Position numbers and translations under genes: made by a program
The notes under the pieces: generated by a model
Databases searched by the model: none
What the model was told of the DNA's origin: nothing
What the model saw: only the letters and a program-made list of their open reading frames with translations
DNA from: Lycorma delicatula
Taxonomy: Eukaryota > Arthropoda > Insecta > Hemiptera > Fulgoridae
Assembly (NCBI RefSeq): GCF_047948215.1
Contig: NC_134462.1
Coordinates: 120,550,937-120,614,936 of the forward strand
Length of the DNA stretch: 64,000 nt
Direction of reading: 5' to 3'
Shown here: in pieces, positions 36,407 to 48,592 of the stretch
Numbering within the stretch: position 1 is the stretch's first letter
Layout: each line of letters begins with the position of its first letter

Positions 36407-38620
36407 TGTTTGTTTAAAAAATTTGTCTTAATTTTTACACAACTTAAAATTGTTTCTCTCAACATTATATGTTCTTTCGACTTTTATTTTTTTTATTCTA
36501 TTTTCACTTAATGAGATTGAAAGCTGATGATTGAAAGCTACATTCAGTTCAAGAAATTTAGGAAAGTTTTAATAAGCATTAAAAAATGTTTTCCAGTCTT
36601 CAATAATGCTTGTGATAGGAGCCTCCATTAATTTATGATGTACTGTATTTGCAACATTATCTGTCATATGATTTCTTATAAGTTTGACACATGTGAAACA
36701 TCTGATCTATAAGCGGAAGCAATCAGAATTTTATTTTTTTGAATCGATTCATAGCCAATATCTGCTGAAAGTATCAGTTGTAAGTGCTAAATATCACCTG
36801 TATTTCCTTATAACTGGCGTATTGATATATATGCCGACTGTATATTTGGCTCGGTGAAGAAACTAACGAGAAATTACATCATCTTATTTCTCAAAAGGTT
36901 AAGTTGGCGCATTATGCTTACTACTCTCGGGAATGGGGTCGCATTATTTTTGGGGAGTGCATTATCAGATTACTAACATTATCGGATTGCTAACACAAAG
37001 CATCAAACGTAATGCAACAAATTATAAATTTCATTTCCAATGTTTTTCTTTTTATTTACGCTCGTAGCAATGTGAAAACTTTGTCCAATGTATGTAATTA
37101 ATAAACTCCCAAACAATATTTATATGAAGGCTGTCTGGCTTACGTGATATTTTTATCACTGTTCGCGCGTCTGATGTATTATATATATATACATTTGAAT
37201 GAAGCTGTATTAAAGTTTTGTAAAGATTTACTCAAATTAATTAACTGCATAATACAGTTTAAAATGAGGAGAAAATTTGCTCTTTACTGGGTTTTAGTTC
37301 GGTAAAATATGGGAGGGGGCTATGAAGGTTGTGTTTTAATTGAGGATTCGCACGCAGCAACCGCTTTTTATCTAACGGCCGTTGAGTCATTATACTCTTG
37401 GTAGTAACTGCGTAGACATTATTTTACATCGGTCGCATTTTCGCTTGTGTACATTTTTTTTCCATGTTGTAGTTGTTTTTATTTTATTCTAGAACGTTAG
37501 ATTACGTTTTGCGTTGTAAATTTAAAATTATCTTTTACTCGACCCTGATTACGTTATTTAGGAATGTTATTCGGCAACATGTTCTCTCTCCCGCAAGAAA
37601 ATAACGCCGCATAAAATTTAATAATACTCTATATTTAAGTATAGGGCTGCACTGTTAATATTTCATTTTAAGTGTGAATTACAATTTAAATCGTTTTTCT
37701 CCAGTAACAAAGAGATTTTCTCTTATTCTCTACTAACGGAATACATTTCTAATAAAATTTAAAAGTGCCGTTTTCATAAATTTGCAATTTTTGTTAATCG
37801 TTTGTGTTGCCAAGCATATATTTGTAAATGCATTTTTATTTTTCCGCTGTTTACATAAAATTGTTCTCTCTTAGTTAGCATTATCGGATATTATTTTGAA
37901 ACAATTTATTTAACCTCTGTACAAATAGACGTTGCGGTATGTACTATGCTTCATGTGTAGGGCTTACGGATCGTTTCCAATACGCTACTGATAGTTTAAA
38001 ATCGTTGTTAAAAAAGCAATTAAAAAATTTTGGATCAGAAGCCTTCGTTTTATACACTTTTATTGTTAATATTTTTCCGTGTAGAATTTCTTTATGCCAT
38101 TAATCGATTCTAAAGTTTATTCTCTAATAATATAAAACCTATTTTAATTTACGTTATCAATCGATAGCATTTATATTATTTTATTAAACAATTTTTTTTA
38201 AATGTTTAAGTTATCGAAATTTTAATATGTGATATTATCAGCTATGAAACTGGAAAAAAACTAGTATAGATTTACTGATTACGTTATAGTAATTTATTGG
38301 AAGTCTGAAATAAAAATATTGTTTCCATTAATAGTCTAAGTGGAAAGGTTGACGTATATATATATATATTAGACCTCTTTTACAGTTCACCAATAAAAGG
38401 AGTAGAGAGAGATGGAGGAGAGTTATCCCGTTTAGTTCATACTTAAAAATCATAACTGATGATCGGCTGTTAATCATGAAGCAGTCAGGTTAAAATACGA
38501 GTAAAAGTGTAACTGAATGTGAACATTTTAGAAACGATTAGAAAGTTCTGCTTAACTCGACAGGTATTTAAACCGTCATGCAGTTTTTGAACAGAGAATA
38601 GAATATCCGAAGCGTCACTC
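35568..38620. other. Spacer with a (TG)n run; no gene seen
   Basis: A perfect TG run lies at 36363-36403 and repeat C copy 3 at 36825-36930. The remainder is AT-rich with no recognisable content; short TA runs at about 37180-37190 and 38357-38370. Confidence 0.55.
36825..36930 (+). repeat. Dispersed repeat C, copy 3
   Basis: Shares CTGTATATTTGGCTCGGTGA, AGAAACTAACGAG and AGGTTAAGTTGGCGCATTAT in the same order as the copy at 8376-8500. Confidence 0.55.
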
Positions 38621-38624
38621 GACA

Positions 38625-38905
38625 GATCGTATCTCGAAGGCACGAGTTAAACTGTCACATCTCTACGTACAACAGATGAGAACTTACCAGATGAGGGAAA
38701 AGGTTCAAGTTTTTGTAAAAAATAAAATTTGGATGGTGAGAAAACATCTATCTAGCCTTGGAGGAATTATAGCGTGAGATGAAAACGATTCCCGAATCTT
38801 AGCTTTTAAGTTCCTCCCTTAAATAAAAACGCCTATCTGCTCATATCGGTCGATAAATTGATCGTAAAGAAGGTGGTATTTTAAAAAGATTCATCGTCCG
38901 CAAAC
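38625..38905 (+). pseudogene. Possible Ty3/gypsy integrase C-terminal relic
   Basis: One plus frame reads KARVKLSHLYVQQMRTYQMR, then KVQVFVKNKIWMVRKHLSSL and, after a stop, DSRILAFKFLP. This spacing resembles the end of gypsy-type integrases, where a basic helix leads into a V-F-VGD-VW-R-H-LS stretch and an A-KL-P-Y-GP block. Only this short stretch fits, the GP residues are not present, and it has several stops. No LTR, protease, RT or integrase core was found nearby. Treat as tentative. Confidence 0.3.
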
Positions 38906-41224
38906 GTTAAACATCGCCGATCAACAAAATCTGCAGTTTACCGGGATAAAGCCAACCCGTATAAACAATCTGACGAAACCAAAATCCTTGGTAAAGCGAA
39001 TAGACTTATTTGTCAATAAGCCTGCTAAATCATCAACTTTTTAATTATAGTAAAATTTTGAACAAACATCGTTTTTTTTGAAAACTTATTCTAGGCGCAA
39101 ATCCAAAATCCACGCGAGCGAACTGCGGTCCACTTTCTCTATCGTTTTATCGTTAAAATTCGATACGAACTAAATGTTGTTCGTTTGTCGCTCGATTTAT
39201 TTTTGCGTACACGCGAGTTGTAGTTTATTATAGAACTACAAGAGAAACTTGTTTTCTGCCCGATAGCAACACCTTCTCAATTCCTCCTAAAATACGCGTA
39301 AATATAATTACTAAAATAGAATCATAATTTTACATTAATGAAGTTTTGCCGTTTCGTTTATAAAAAAATTATATAGTTTTTCCAGATCTATGTAATTCAT
39401 ATATTCATGACACATAGTTTCTGTTCGTTATAAAAAAATGTGATATTCTTATCAATTACTTATGTCGAATTGAATTATAAAATAAATAACGGTTTTTGAG
39501 AATTTATTATATTGTTATCGTGTACATGATTACATGTTTATACAGTATTATGTAAACAGCGATTGAAAAATAAAATGTAAATATTTATTTTTCTATGTTG
39601 ATTGTTAATAAACAAAAAAAAAGTAAAAAATAAAAAGTTGAATTGTAGATCGTTCAGAATTGTTTAATTATTAAATTAATATCACGGCATTTAACACGAT
39701 AAAGGTATTGCCTTAAGCAATAAGCGTTTATAATTTAATGATAATTTCAACCTTCAATTTTTTTTCTTTTTAGCAGTTTAGTTTTAAACCGATGAAAATG
39801 TTGTAATAAAATTTGCATGTGTCTTTTAAATCGATATTAAATATTTAACTATAATTTATCGTAACAGTTATCTCTTTGGACTCCATTTGCCCGAGATGAA
39901 ACTTGTTAATTTTCTCGTTAAGTATAAATTAAATTTTACTCTTTTTATAATTTATTAGATGTAATAATTTTAAAAAAGAAACATTTTAAAATTAAACTTA
40001 TTACCGTATAATAATCATCGAGAACAATTTTTTTCCTGAAACTCCATTTCAAAAGTATTTTAAGTCCTTGTATTAAAACATTTAGTATGAAGAAAAACAA
40101 CGTTTGGTAACGTATATTTTGGAAGTTAAGATTTTATCCTGCGAATAAAGTTTTAAAATAGTCAACTAATATTCTGTGATGTTTCGTTATGAAAAAAAAA
40201 AAAATTAACATTTTAATTCAACAGTAAAACCTCATAGAATTCGTATTATTAAAGTGGAGCCCTACTTCAGGGAATAACCTACCTGGTAAACCTGTACTTG
40301 TTAAAATGTAAATAACATTTTCAAATCAAAGGCAGATATTTAAAAAAAAAAAAAACAATTATAAAATCGTATTTGTAGGGTTTGAGATTTTCTGTTAATT
40401 TTTTCAAAAGATATTGTTCAGTTTTATTATTTTTTCCTGGTAGTTCCGATAATTATATTTTTGATAATATAAAACGGTGCACCAGAAAAAATGGTTAGGA
40501 AGGTAATAATCCAACCCCCTTTGAAATACAGCACTAGAGAATTCCATACCGTCATCTCATTTTTTCTTTGCGTGTAGAATAGTTTTCCTAATAGAAATAT
40601 GATTACACCAAATTTTATTATTTTACGATCTGTGCATCGATGTATATTTAAAATTAACGAAGAGCTGGTGCCGATGGATATTTTTGAAGTGAAAGGTTCT
40701 TTAGGCGTGCCGCGCACTTTTGGATGGTCATTGAAAAAGCCTGATACGACAGGCTGTTAAATGAAACGCTCGTTTGTGTAAACTCGGGCGACCCGTGTTT
40801 AGCCGAGAGCGGGTGACGTGAGAGAGAATTAGTATGATCCGTAAGGCATTTTTGTGATACTCTTCGGGTAAACACGGGGGAACCGAGTTTGTCCGAGCGA
40901 GAGAGAAACGGTCAGTTGTTCGTGGCTTCTGTGCTCGGTCGTGTTTCGTTTTACATTAAATATATTTATAATTGTTGTTCGATGTAAGGATAATTATTCT
41001 AAATATATATATATATATAATTATGCTAAAATATACTGCATATATTTTAGCAGATTTCAATCAAAAGTATTTATCTCGCGTTTTAGTTATCACAAATTCG
41101 TTATTACATTCGTAGATTATGATACCACTGAAAATATATTGATTTAAAAAATCAACCTCAGTAATATTCAGAATAATTGATACATAAGTGAACTCTAGAT
41201 GAATTCTAGATCTAACGATTATCC
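38906..41224. other. Spacer, no gene assigned
   Basis: A GC-richer patch at 40660-40930 contains an inverted repeat (40778-40801 and 40868-40891, 18 of 23 bases pairing) followed on both sides by GAGAGAGA-type sequence. Minus frames over it (40427-40717, 40654-40875) match nothing I know. A TA run lies near 41003-41017. Confidence 0.5.
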
Positions 41225-41267
41225 GAATAAAAATAAATAACTTTATATATATATATATATTGATATA

Positions 41268-41410
41268 TATATAAATGCGAAAATTTGTCTGTCTGTTTGT
41301 AACAGCATCACGCGAGAACTAACGTACCGATTGCTTTCAAATTTTCAGGACACATACGTGTTATCTCAGGGAAGGTTTTAAGCCTTAGCTCCCTTGGGGG
41401 TGAAGTTATG
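41268..41410 (+). repeat. Dispersed repeat A, copy 2
   Basis: Inverted relative of 3245-3395. It follows TA runs (41241-41271) and includes AACAGCATCACGCGAGAAC and TTCAAATTTTCAGGACACAT. Class unknown. Confidence 0.7.
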
Positions 41411-42180
41411 AATTAACTAAAGGTGTTCATTAAAAAAAAAAGAAAAAGATTAATCCTTTATTATATTTCTATCGCTTTGGCAATAGAAATATAATGAAGT
41501 GAAGTGATTAATTATTTTTACTTTAATGAATATCTGTAAAATATTTAATATCACGCTACTATAGTTACTACTATTCTGTCATTGTAACTTTGCAAGTATT
41601 TGTAGTTGGTATATCTTCTTCATAGTTTCCTTTTCTCGTTTTTTTGTACATAACGCCCCTTTCATTATTCATTTTTCTTCTTCCTTCCATGTAGTTTTCT
41701 TTCCTCTGAGGATATCAAACGCGTCAGAGATCCATGTAGATCTTGGCTGGTTAGTACGTATATAATATTAATTTATGCCTTGTTCGCGATTTGTCCGAGT
41801 AATGTCATCCATAATCTTAAGATCATTAATACGAGTATAATATAATATATATATAATTTTGAAACTATTACGATAGCCGTAGAAGTTTTCGCTTCGGCCT
41901 GAAAACCCCCCCCCGCCCAAAAAAAAATACGCTCAAAAAAAAAACGTACAGCCCGTTGCTTCAATTTGCACCCAATTTCATGTTAGTTGATTGTCTGGTT
42001 TTCTCCATTCTCTCTCACTCTCTCTCTCTCTCTGCGTGTGTGCGCGCATGCTTGCGTGTATGCGTTTTTGTATGGGTGAGTGTGGGTGTGTGCGCTTGTG
42101 TGTAAATAGCTAAAATGCTCTCACGTTAAAATTACCTTTCATACAAAACTGAAGAAAAGGACTTTTCCTTCAATTACCTT
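41411..42180. other. Spacer, no gene seen
   Basis: AT-rich; a C9 run lies near 41906 and a (TC)n run at 42017-42033 followed by GT-rich sequence. Confidence 0.55.
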
Positions 42181-42184
42181 GAAT

Positions 42185-42400
42185 TTGAGGTTCAAATTCA
42201 AGTAAAAGTTAGCTAATTTTATACGGATTTCAATACTAGACAGTGGATTGCGGTATACTTCGGCGGTCGAGGTTCTATTAACCTCGCTTATCAGGAGCGG
42301 TCGGCCTGAGTCTGTACAAGACTCATTTAAATGCCATTGGGCCTCGGGAGGAGTTTGCTTATTGTTCATTAGTCGAACAGATTGCAAAGTACACGTTAGA
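42185..42400 (+). repeat. tRNA-derived SINE-2 (alternative tail), 5' truncated copy e
   Basis: Plus-oriented. Keeps the B-box region GGTTCAAATTC (about 42190) and the same body as SINE-1 (TACGGATTTCAATACTAGA; CGGTCGGCCTGAGTCTGTAC). It ends in a different tail: TTGCTTATTGTTCATTAGTC then GAACAGATTGCAAAGTACAC. The same tail is on copy f (45862-46168). Confidence 0.8.
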
Positions 42401-43805
42401 ATGAAAGAATGAATAGCAGTTACTAATCGATAAAATTGGGAAATGTTGAGTAAATAAAGACGAAGTCAAGTATTATAAAATAGAGATGGGTAATACAGAT
42501 ATAATATGAAGTATATATTTTTAATACAGACTTAACTAAATTGTTAGGTTGGAAAATTATCAGATATAAAAATAACTGTAAAAATTATGTTTTAATGCAA
42601 AATAAATAATGTCCTTACTTTATAACAATATAATAATATAGCTTGAGGCAATTTTAAACATCGCAGTTTGTTTACTTATCTAATATATGTATATATATAT
42701 TCTTGTTTTTGTATTTCATTTTATTAGTGCGTGAACTAGTTTTTATTATTATCTAAACATATTCCATTTTAAAAGCATAACCTGATATTATTTTCAAGTT
42801 ACATTGACTAATTAATTAATTAATAACACATTTTTGAAAGTATTTGTGCCACAGTCATTTTAGATGACAATAATTTGGATGGTCCCTTCTAACATATTTT
42901 TCCAGTTATTTCTGGTTTATTTTATCGTATTTTTACAACTATTTTGTTTATTTGGAAAAAAATAATACTTTTATACTACTTTTTTACATTTTTATGTTTT
43001 GTTTAATAAAATGTTCTCAGTGATTTCAATAATGAGTTATGAATATAAATTTAAATAATTAAAAAAAAAAGACAAAAATGTTGATCCCAGTTTATAACGC
43101 AAGCTGGAATGTATTATGGAATGTAATGTATTATGAATGATAATAAATCGATGGATTTTTACTTCAACCTTATTTAATTGAGGAGGTGGTTAAAGCTTTA
43201 TTTGGAAAAGAGGGAGGACTTCCATTCAAAAGATATTTGTTGAGTATTTTGATTAAATATTTCATTTATTTTAATTTCTTTCTATTTAATTTGTTTGCTG
43301 AAAATCATCCTTAGATTTTTAAGTCAAAATATTTTTCGCCTAAAGAGTAGTAAGTTAATCTTTTTCTTTTATGATAAACTCATCCTATGTTAAATTAGGT
43401 AAGGGTTTGTTCCAAGATCACGAACAAAACAAGATTGGTGGAAAGAATTTTCTAATAAATAAAATTTTACTTTACATTTTTTAAAATACAATGTAAATTA
43501 TTATTTTTTAACCGTTGATGAATGCTGCTTTTGCAATCGTATTCTCAGTTTTGTTTCTTCTTAAAATTTTAAATCTTAATCGTCAGAAATTGTTCGTATA
43601 ATATTTTTTATAAAATTTAATGCGTTTCTTTCTCGTAGAATACTAGTTTTTACTCGTAGTTTCGGTTGCAGAATTAGGTTTTATTTTTAATATTTATTTT
43701 CACTTATTAAAAAATTACAAATTTTTAATTAAAATACTTTTAAATAATTTTATAGGCTATAATTTTAATAATAATTAAACGTTTATTTATATTTGTTTGG
43801 TATAA
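42401..43805. other. AT-rich spacer, no gene seen
   Basis: No coding or repeat feature recognised. Confidence 0.6.
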
Positions 43806-43814
43806 TAAATTCTT

Positions 43815-43965
43815 TCACATATATTACTTTTCTGGTACCATAGCTTGCTATGCTATGCTGCAAGAAGGGAAGTATAGTAATGTCAAAAACTGGAGTATGG
43901 GTATTGCATACAAATAAGTATGCATTTCTCGATGTTTTATGACCCAGGGATCCCAAAAAAGATAG
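43815..43965 (+). repeat. Dispersed repeat B, copy 2
   Basis: Counterpart of 4700-4850, sharing TTTTATGACCCAGGGATCCC and the upstream ACTGGAGTATGGG. A short CATAGCTTGCTATGCTATG duplication is specific to this copy. Confidence 0.6.
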
Positions 43966-45394
43966 CTTTTTTGTATTTCTTTTATTATTTACCAAATAAT
44001 CCAATAATAAAAACTTAATATTTTACACGGTAAGGTCGAAATTAACATTTGTAACCAGTATGCTGGAGTTCATCAAACGGAATAGTTTAATTATTATTAA
44101 TTTTTATTTATACGACACACCAGAAATCTGAAACTTTTGTTAATCAGCAATTCACGAAGATACGAATAATACTGATCTAGTATTGCGAGTAATAAAGGGA
44201 CTTTTACTGTATCCTAATATTTTATGAATTAATAATCGTATAAATATTTGATGTTAATAAAAACTAATATTTCAGCAATCGTGTAACTGACCACTTTATT
44301 AAAGAATTGGAGGATCGTATCTCACTTTCAAATGAAATAAGTTTAAATGAAGTGCAGCAAAAAATGTGTATTTGTAATTTATGAGGCGTACAGGGAAATC
44401 TGGTGTCCGCATCAGATTTTTATACCGTAGACATCAGACACTTTTCACAAACTTATTGAGTAAAAACGTTTTTTCTTTTCATTTTAGAGCGGTTTATATT
44501 TTTTTGGTCTACAGTGACTTAATATATTGTTATTATCTCAATTTTTTTCTTACAAAAAGTTCAAAAGAGTTGTTATCGGAGTGGTTACACATTGGCTGCC
44601 ACTCAGACTTATATACGCACCATCTGTACAATACGTTAGTTTCTGAACCACGCAAAGCTATTTTTTTATTGAAGAAAAAAAACTGATATTTCCAGATTGG
44701 ACGAAAAATTAGTTGGTATTCGCAGAAATATGGGGAAGAGTTTTGTAGAAATGAATTTTATTATCATTTTTGGTATTGCAGAATTGTCCATATATATGTC
44801 ATTTATTTTTTTGTTTTTATTTAAGTTGAGCGTTTTCATAGAGATTTCTGCTTTTTCAAAATATATGAATTTGTAAATTTCGGATTAAAAATGTAGTCAT
44901 ATATTATCCCATGTATCTCAGACATTCATATATATATATATAGGGGGGGAGAGAGAGAGAGAGTGAGTGAGTCAGAGAGAATTTTAAAATCAATAAGAGA
45001 GGGTAATTTTTTTTATTTCAAGCCAAAAATCAAAGGTTTTAAAATTCACGCAATCTGTGTCAAATAAAAGTGCTTTAAACAGGATTTCAAATGTACATTA
45101 AAAGTTTGCATATCAATATTGTACTTAGAGAAATATTTATAAAAGTTCAAAATATACATCGTTTTAGTAAAATATTAAAATTTAATAATTGAATAACGTG
45201 TGAGTGGAATTTAAAGAAGATTGCACTCGTACATTAAAACAAGGAAGTGCTTTTCTAGTTGGGTCGAAATTTAAATCTTCGTACACGACCTGACATGAAA
45301 TAAAAGTTACTTCTAAAATTGACAAAAATCTGTTTCAGAAAAATAATTACACCATGTTTGATTATGTCCAGTCACGTGTCTGGATTTACAGTAA
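43966..45394. other. Spacer with TA/GA repeats; no gene seen
   Basis: Contains (TA)n 44929-44942, a G7 run and (GA)n at about 44949-44983. A 101-codon plus frame at 44381-44686 has no recognisable similarity. Confidence 0.5.
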
Positions 45395-45475
45395 CTTACT
45401 ATGGTTAGTGAGGAGTGAAGTGGTATTCGAGTTTCTTCTTCAAAAAGATGAACATAATCGGCATACCAGCTCACC
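45395..45475 (-). repeat. Dispersed repeat C, copy 4
   Basis: The reverse complement reads GCTGGTATGCCGATTATG, GAAGAAGAAACTCG and CACTTCACTCCTCACTAACC, collinear with the copy at 8376-8500. Confidence 0.55.
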
Positions 45476-45861
45476 CCATCTCTATTCATCACAGTTTTAA
45501 ATTGTTGTAATAGTGATTGTCGGTACTTTTCGGTAAAGGAATTATTTTGTTCTTTATGAACAATTTATTTTTATTTAACTCAAATTACGGTTTTAATGAG
45601 AAACGAATCGAAATTTTTATTTCTCAGATTTTTTTTTACACTCATTGCATTGCAGGGATATATTGAAAATAGAATTGGAATTGTTAGTGCCTGCCGGGTT
45701 GTAAAACTTTAGTTTTTTTTATAGTACATAGGAGAGTGAAGTTCTTTCCTATAAGTTCTTTGTTATAAGCTCGTTATTACCGGAACCGTTTTGGAAATTA
45801 ATCGGATTTATTAAATGTTTATATTTTAAACTTTATATTTCAAGAACATTAGCACACGGGG

Positions 45862-46168
45862 CTGGTCTCGTCATCGCAAATCAGTTGTTTAACAGCTGTT
45901 TTTCGAATTCGAAGATTCTGAGGCTCAAATCGTAGTAAAGGTTAGTTGCTTTTACACGGATTTGAATACCAGGCAGTGGATACCGGTGCCCTTTGGTGGT
46001 TGGGGCTCAATTAACCACACGTCTCAGGAACGGTCACCCTAGGTCTGTACAAGACTGCATCTCATTTACACGTCATACATATCATCCTCACCTCACTGGT
46101 CCTTGTGGGGGGGGGGGGGGTTCTTATTACTCATTAGTTGAACAGCTTGCAAAGTACTCGTTAGGGAA
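45862..46168 (+). repeat. tRNA-derived SINE-2 (alternative tail), copy f
   Basis: Plus-oriented, near full length. The head ACGGGGCTGGTCTCGTCATC has a shortened A-box region. The SINE-1 body follows (TACACGGATTTGAATACCAG; GTGCCCTTTGGTGGTTGGGG; CTGTACAAGACTGCATCTCA). A 14-base G run (46107-46120) then separates it from the alternative tail TTACTCATTAGTTGAACAGC and TTGCAAAGTACTCGTTAGG. An 86-codon frame at 45993-46253 is a by-product of the SINE. Confidence 0.85.
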
Positions 46169-47879
46169 AAATATATATATAAATTTTAATCTGTTTTGTA
46201 ATATTGTTACTGAATCCTCTAGGAATTGTTCCATATTCTCGGATCGCCAGTAAGCTGTTTTTCCATAATATATTCATTATGATAAAATACATAAAACAGT
46301 ATCGCGTTTCTTTAAGATCTCCCCAAATTCTAGTCGTAATTTAAATATGTAGCTGTATACATTATTTTTTACTAAAATACAAGCTAGTGCATTTTAAATT
46401 GGGTATCGATCGTACAAGATTATTATTTATGAAGCGAACATAGAATGTAATCGGTAAACAAGTGTGCGTTTTAAATCAAGTCTTTTTTTCATTCTTTTCA
46501 AAGCGTTGTTGATAATTGAGCATGTGGGTGGAAATGGGCGTGAGCAGAAGTGTTGTTACAGTATGTGAATTAAAGAGCGAGTGAGAATTTCTGTGTCGGT
46601 TGTCGGGAAGTATAATAATAGCATATTTTAGCCTATCTATCTCGGTTTGCTTATACTCTTATTCTAATAAAAATCTTATATACGTATTCTTTACTCAAAC
46701 TCTCCCTAAGGCAATAAGATCATCCAGAAATTCTTTTATTAACCTTTTCCTTATCTTTCGTTTCTAACTTTTGATAGGTTATACTTAATGTAAATATATA
46801 TACGTTTCGATCTTTTAAAATACGTTTATCGATTTTATAACTCCGTATGTTTATTTTTGTTTACATCTTTATCGGTTGTAAATTATTAATTGTTCATAGA
46901 TAGTGAGACGCTTGAACTGTGTGATTAATTTAACGTTTAATTTATACTTCCTTTAACTGAAAATTTCAGTAGTTTTTGTCTGATTATTCCCTGATAGTTA
47001 AAAGAAAATAATTGTATTTTTTTCTTGTGGTAGAAAAGCACAATTTTCCAAGTAGGACCGCCGTATTGAAAACTAATGACGCTATTGTACTCTTACGTTG
47101 ATATCTATCGTGGAATAGATATAAACTGTGGTGTAACGCTGGATATGATATAAGAAAACTTAGTCGATTTAATAATATACGTCACGAAAGAAAAAGATTC
47201 TTTTTGAAGAGTTACGATGTTTCTTCTATATTATACTGGAAGAAATAAATTTTTATTCCGGGCGAAAAAATTGTTACGCTACCGATTTTAAATGTAGGCA
47301 TTTCAATTAAATCAAATGAAGGAATAACCTTCATCGGGTGAAAATTTATAGGGCTGGAGCAAACATTTATTAAAAAAAACGGATGATTATATATATGTTC
47401 TAATTTACCGTGGGCTATTGAGTGAAAGTACTTTGTGTTTTCTTAGAACAATAGTAATAAAATGAACATAGCTCTATAACTTCTGAAATATTCAAGTTTA
47501 TACTTGTTTAGATTTTTCAGTTTAAATTTCAATAAGTCAGATCGGTATTACTGATAAATAATTTACTATAATTAAAGAAAATTTTGAAAATTCCTCAGCC
47601 AGCTAGATATTTTATAATTTATACTGTCAGACATATTTCGTAAAAATGAACAATAAAATAAATTACTTTTTTGCGATTTTAAACATTCAACGTAGTTAAA
47701 AAAAGATATAAAACTTATGTTTTAAATACTTTCAGGAATATTGCTAACGATCGTTTAAGTATTTTAAAATATTTTTTACCGTTGATTTCACAATTCGAAA
47801 TAAAACGTGAAAAAATTTTAAATCACTGTAATGGATGAATGCGATGATTTGAATGTACAATATATTTCAAAACTGCGTG
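46169..47879. other. AT-rich spacer, no gene seen
   Basis: No coding or repeat feature recognised. Confidence 0.6.
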
Positions 47880-48036
47880 GTAAACTAGTACCGTTTCAGA
47901 ATTTCATTCGTAAGGTCCCTGGATTCTAATCCCGGTCAGAAATGACATTTTTCCATACGCAAAAAAATTTCATTTTATATTCCTACATATAAGATTTAAA
48001 CTTATGCGGTAGATTAGGCATCTATAAAAAAAACTC
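47880..48036 (+). repeat. SINE-3 (second tRNA-like family), copy 1
   Basis: The B-box-like GGATTCTAATCCCGGTCAG (47932-47950) is followed by AATGACATTTTT, ATACGC and AAATTTCATTTT, and later by CTTATGCGGTAG. Collinear with 51925-52095. Terminal boundaries and target duplication not resolved. Confidence 0.6.
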
Positions 48037-48414
48037 TTGCGCAGTCCTGCGTAAGTCCTGCGTAAGACCGACCTTTCGTTTACGACACCTTATTATTTCG
48101 CAGTCAGAAACTTACTGATTTTCAGAGTACACACGATCACTACATACGTTCGATTAACGAGTCGACCCTACATGTAAGTATCAAGTTTCAACTCGCTCAC
48201 GACTGTGACGCGCTGCATAAGCGCATATGAAATATACACCTCTACACGGTCAATAAAACTTCAAATTGAGGGTTATGTTGTCGACCTTAAATTGAATGTA
48301 ACGACTCGACCGATTCTTATGCACAACTTCAGATACACTACTACGGTATATCTAAATTTTAATGAAATTGATGCGTTACTTTTGGAGATTTTTCAGCCAC
48401 AAATTTTACAAAAA

Positions 48415-48451
<37 letters not shown>

Positions 48452-48592
48452 GTAAAATTGAAATACATTTTAAGTGATTAGTAATTCGTACTCCTCATAT
48501 CACTAAACATAAAGAAAACTCAATTTCACCCCCAATCCTAGCGTTCGATCGAAAATAATGTCGTACTTTTTATCTTTTTTTTTTTTCCGTCT
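48037..48592. other. Spacer with (TA)n; no gene seen
   Basis: A short tandem duplication of TCCTGCGTAAG lies at about 48045-48067 and a perfect (TA)n run at 48418-48450. A 90-codon frame across the TA run (48205-48477) is not supported as a gene. Confidence 0.6.

Noticed and set aside
3006..48450. TA/CT/TG arrays as possible CRISPR-like or satellite structures
   Set aside because: Simple dinucleotide microsatellites with no spacer-repeat organisation.
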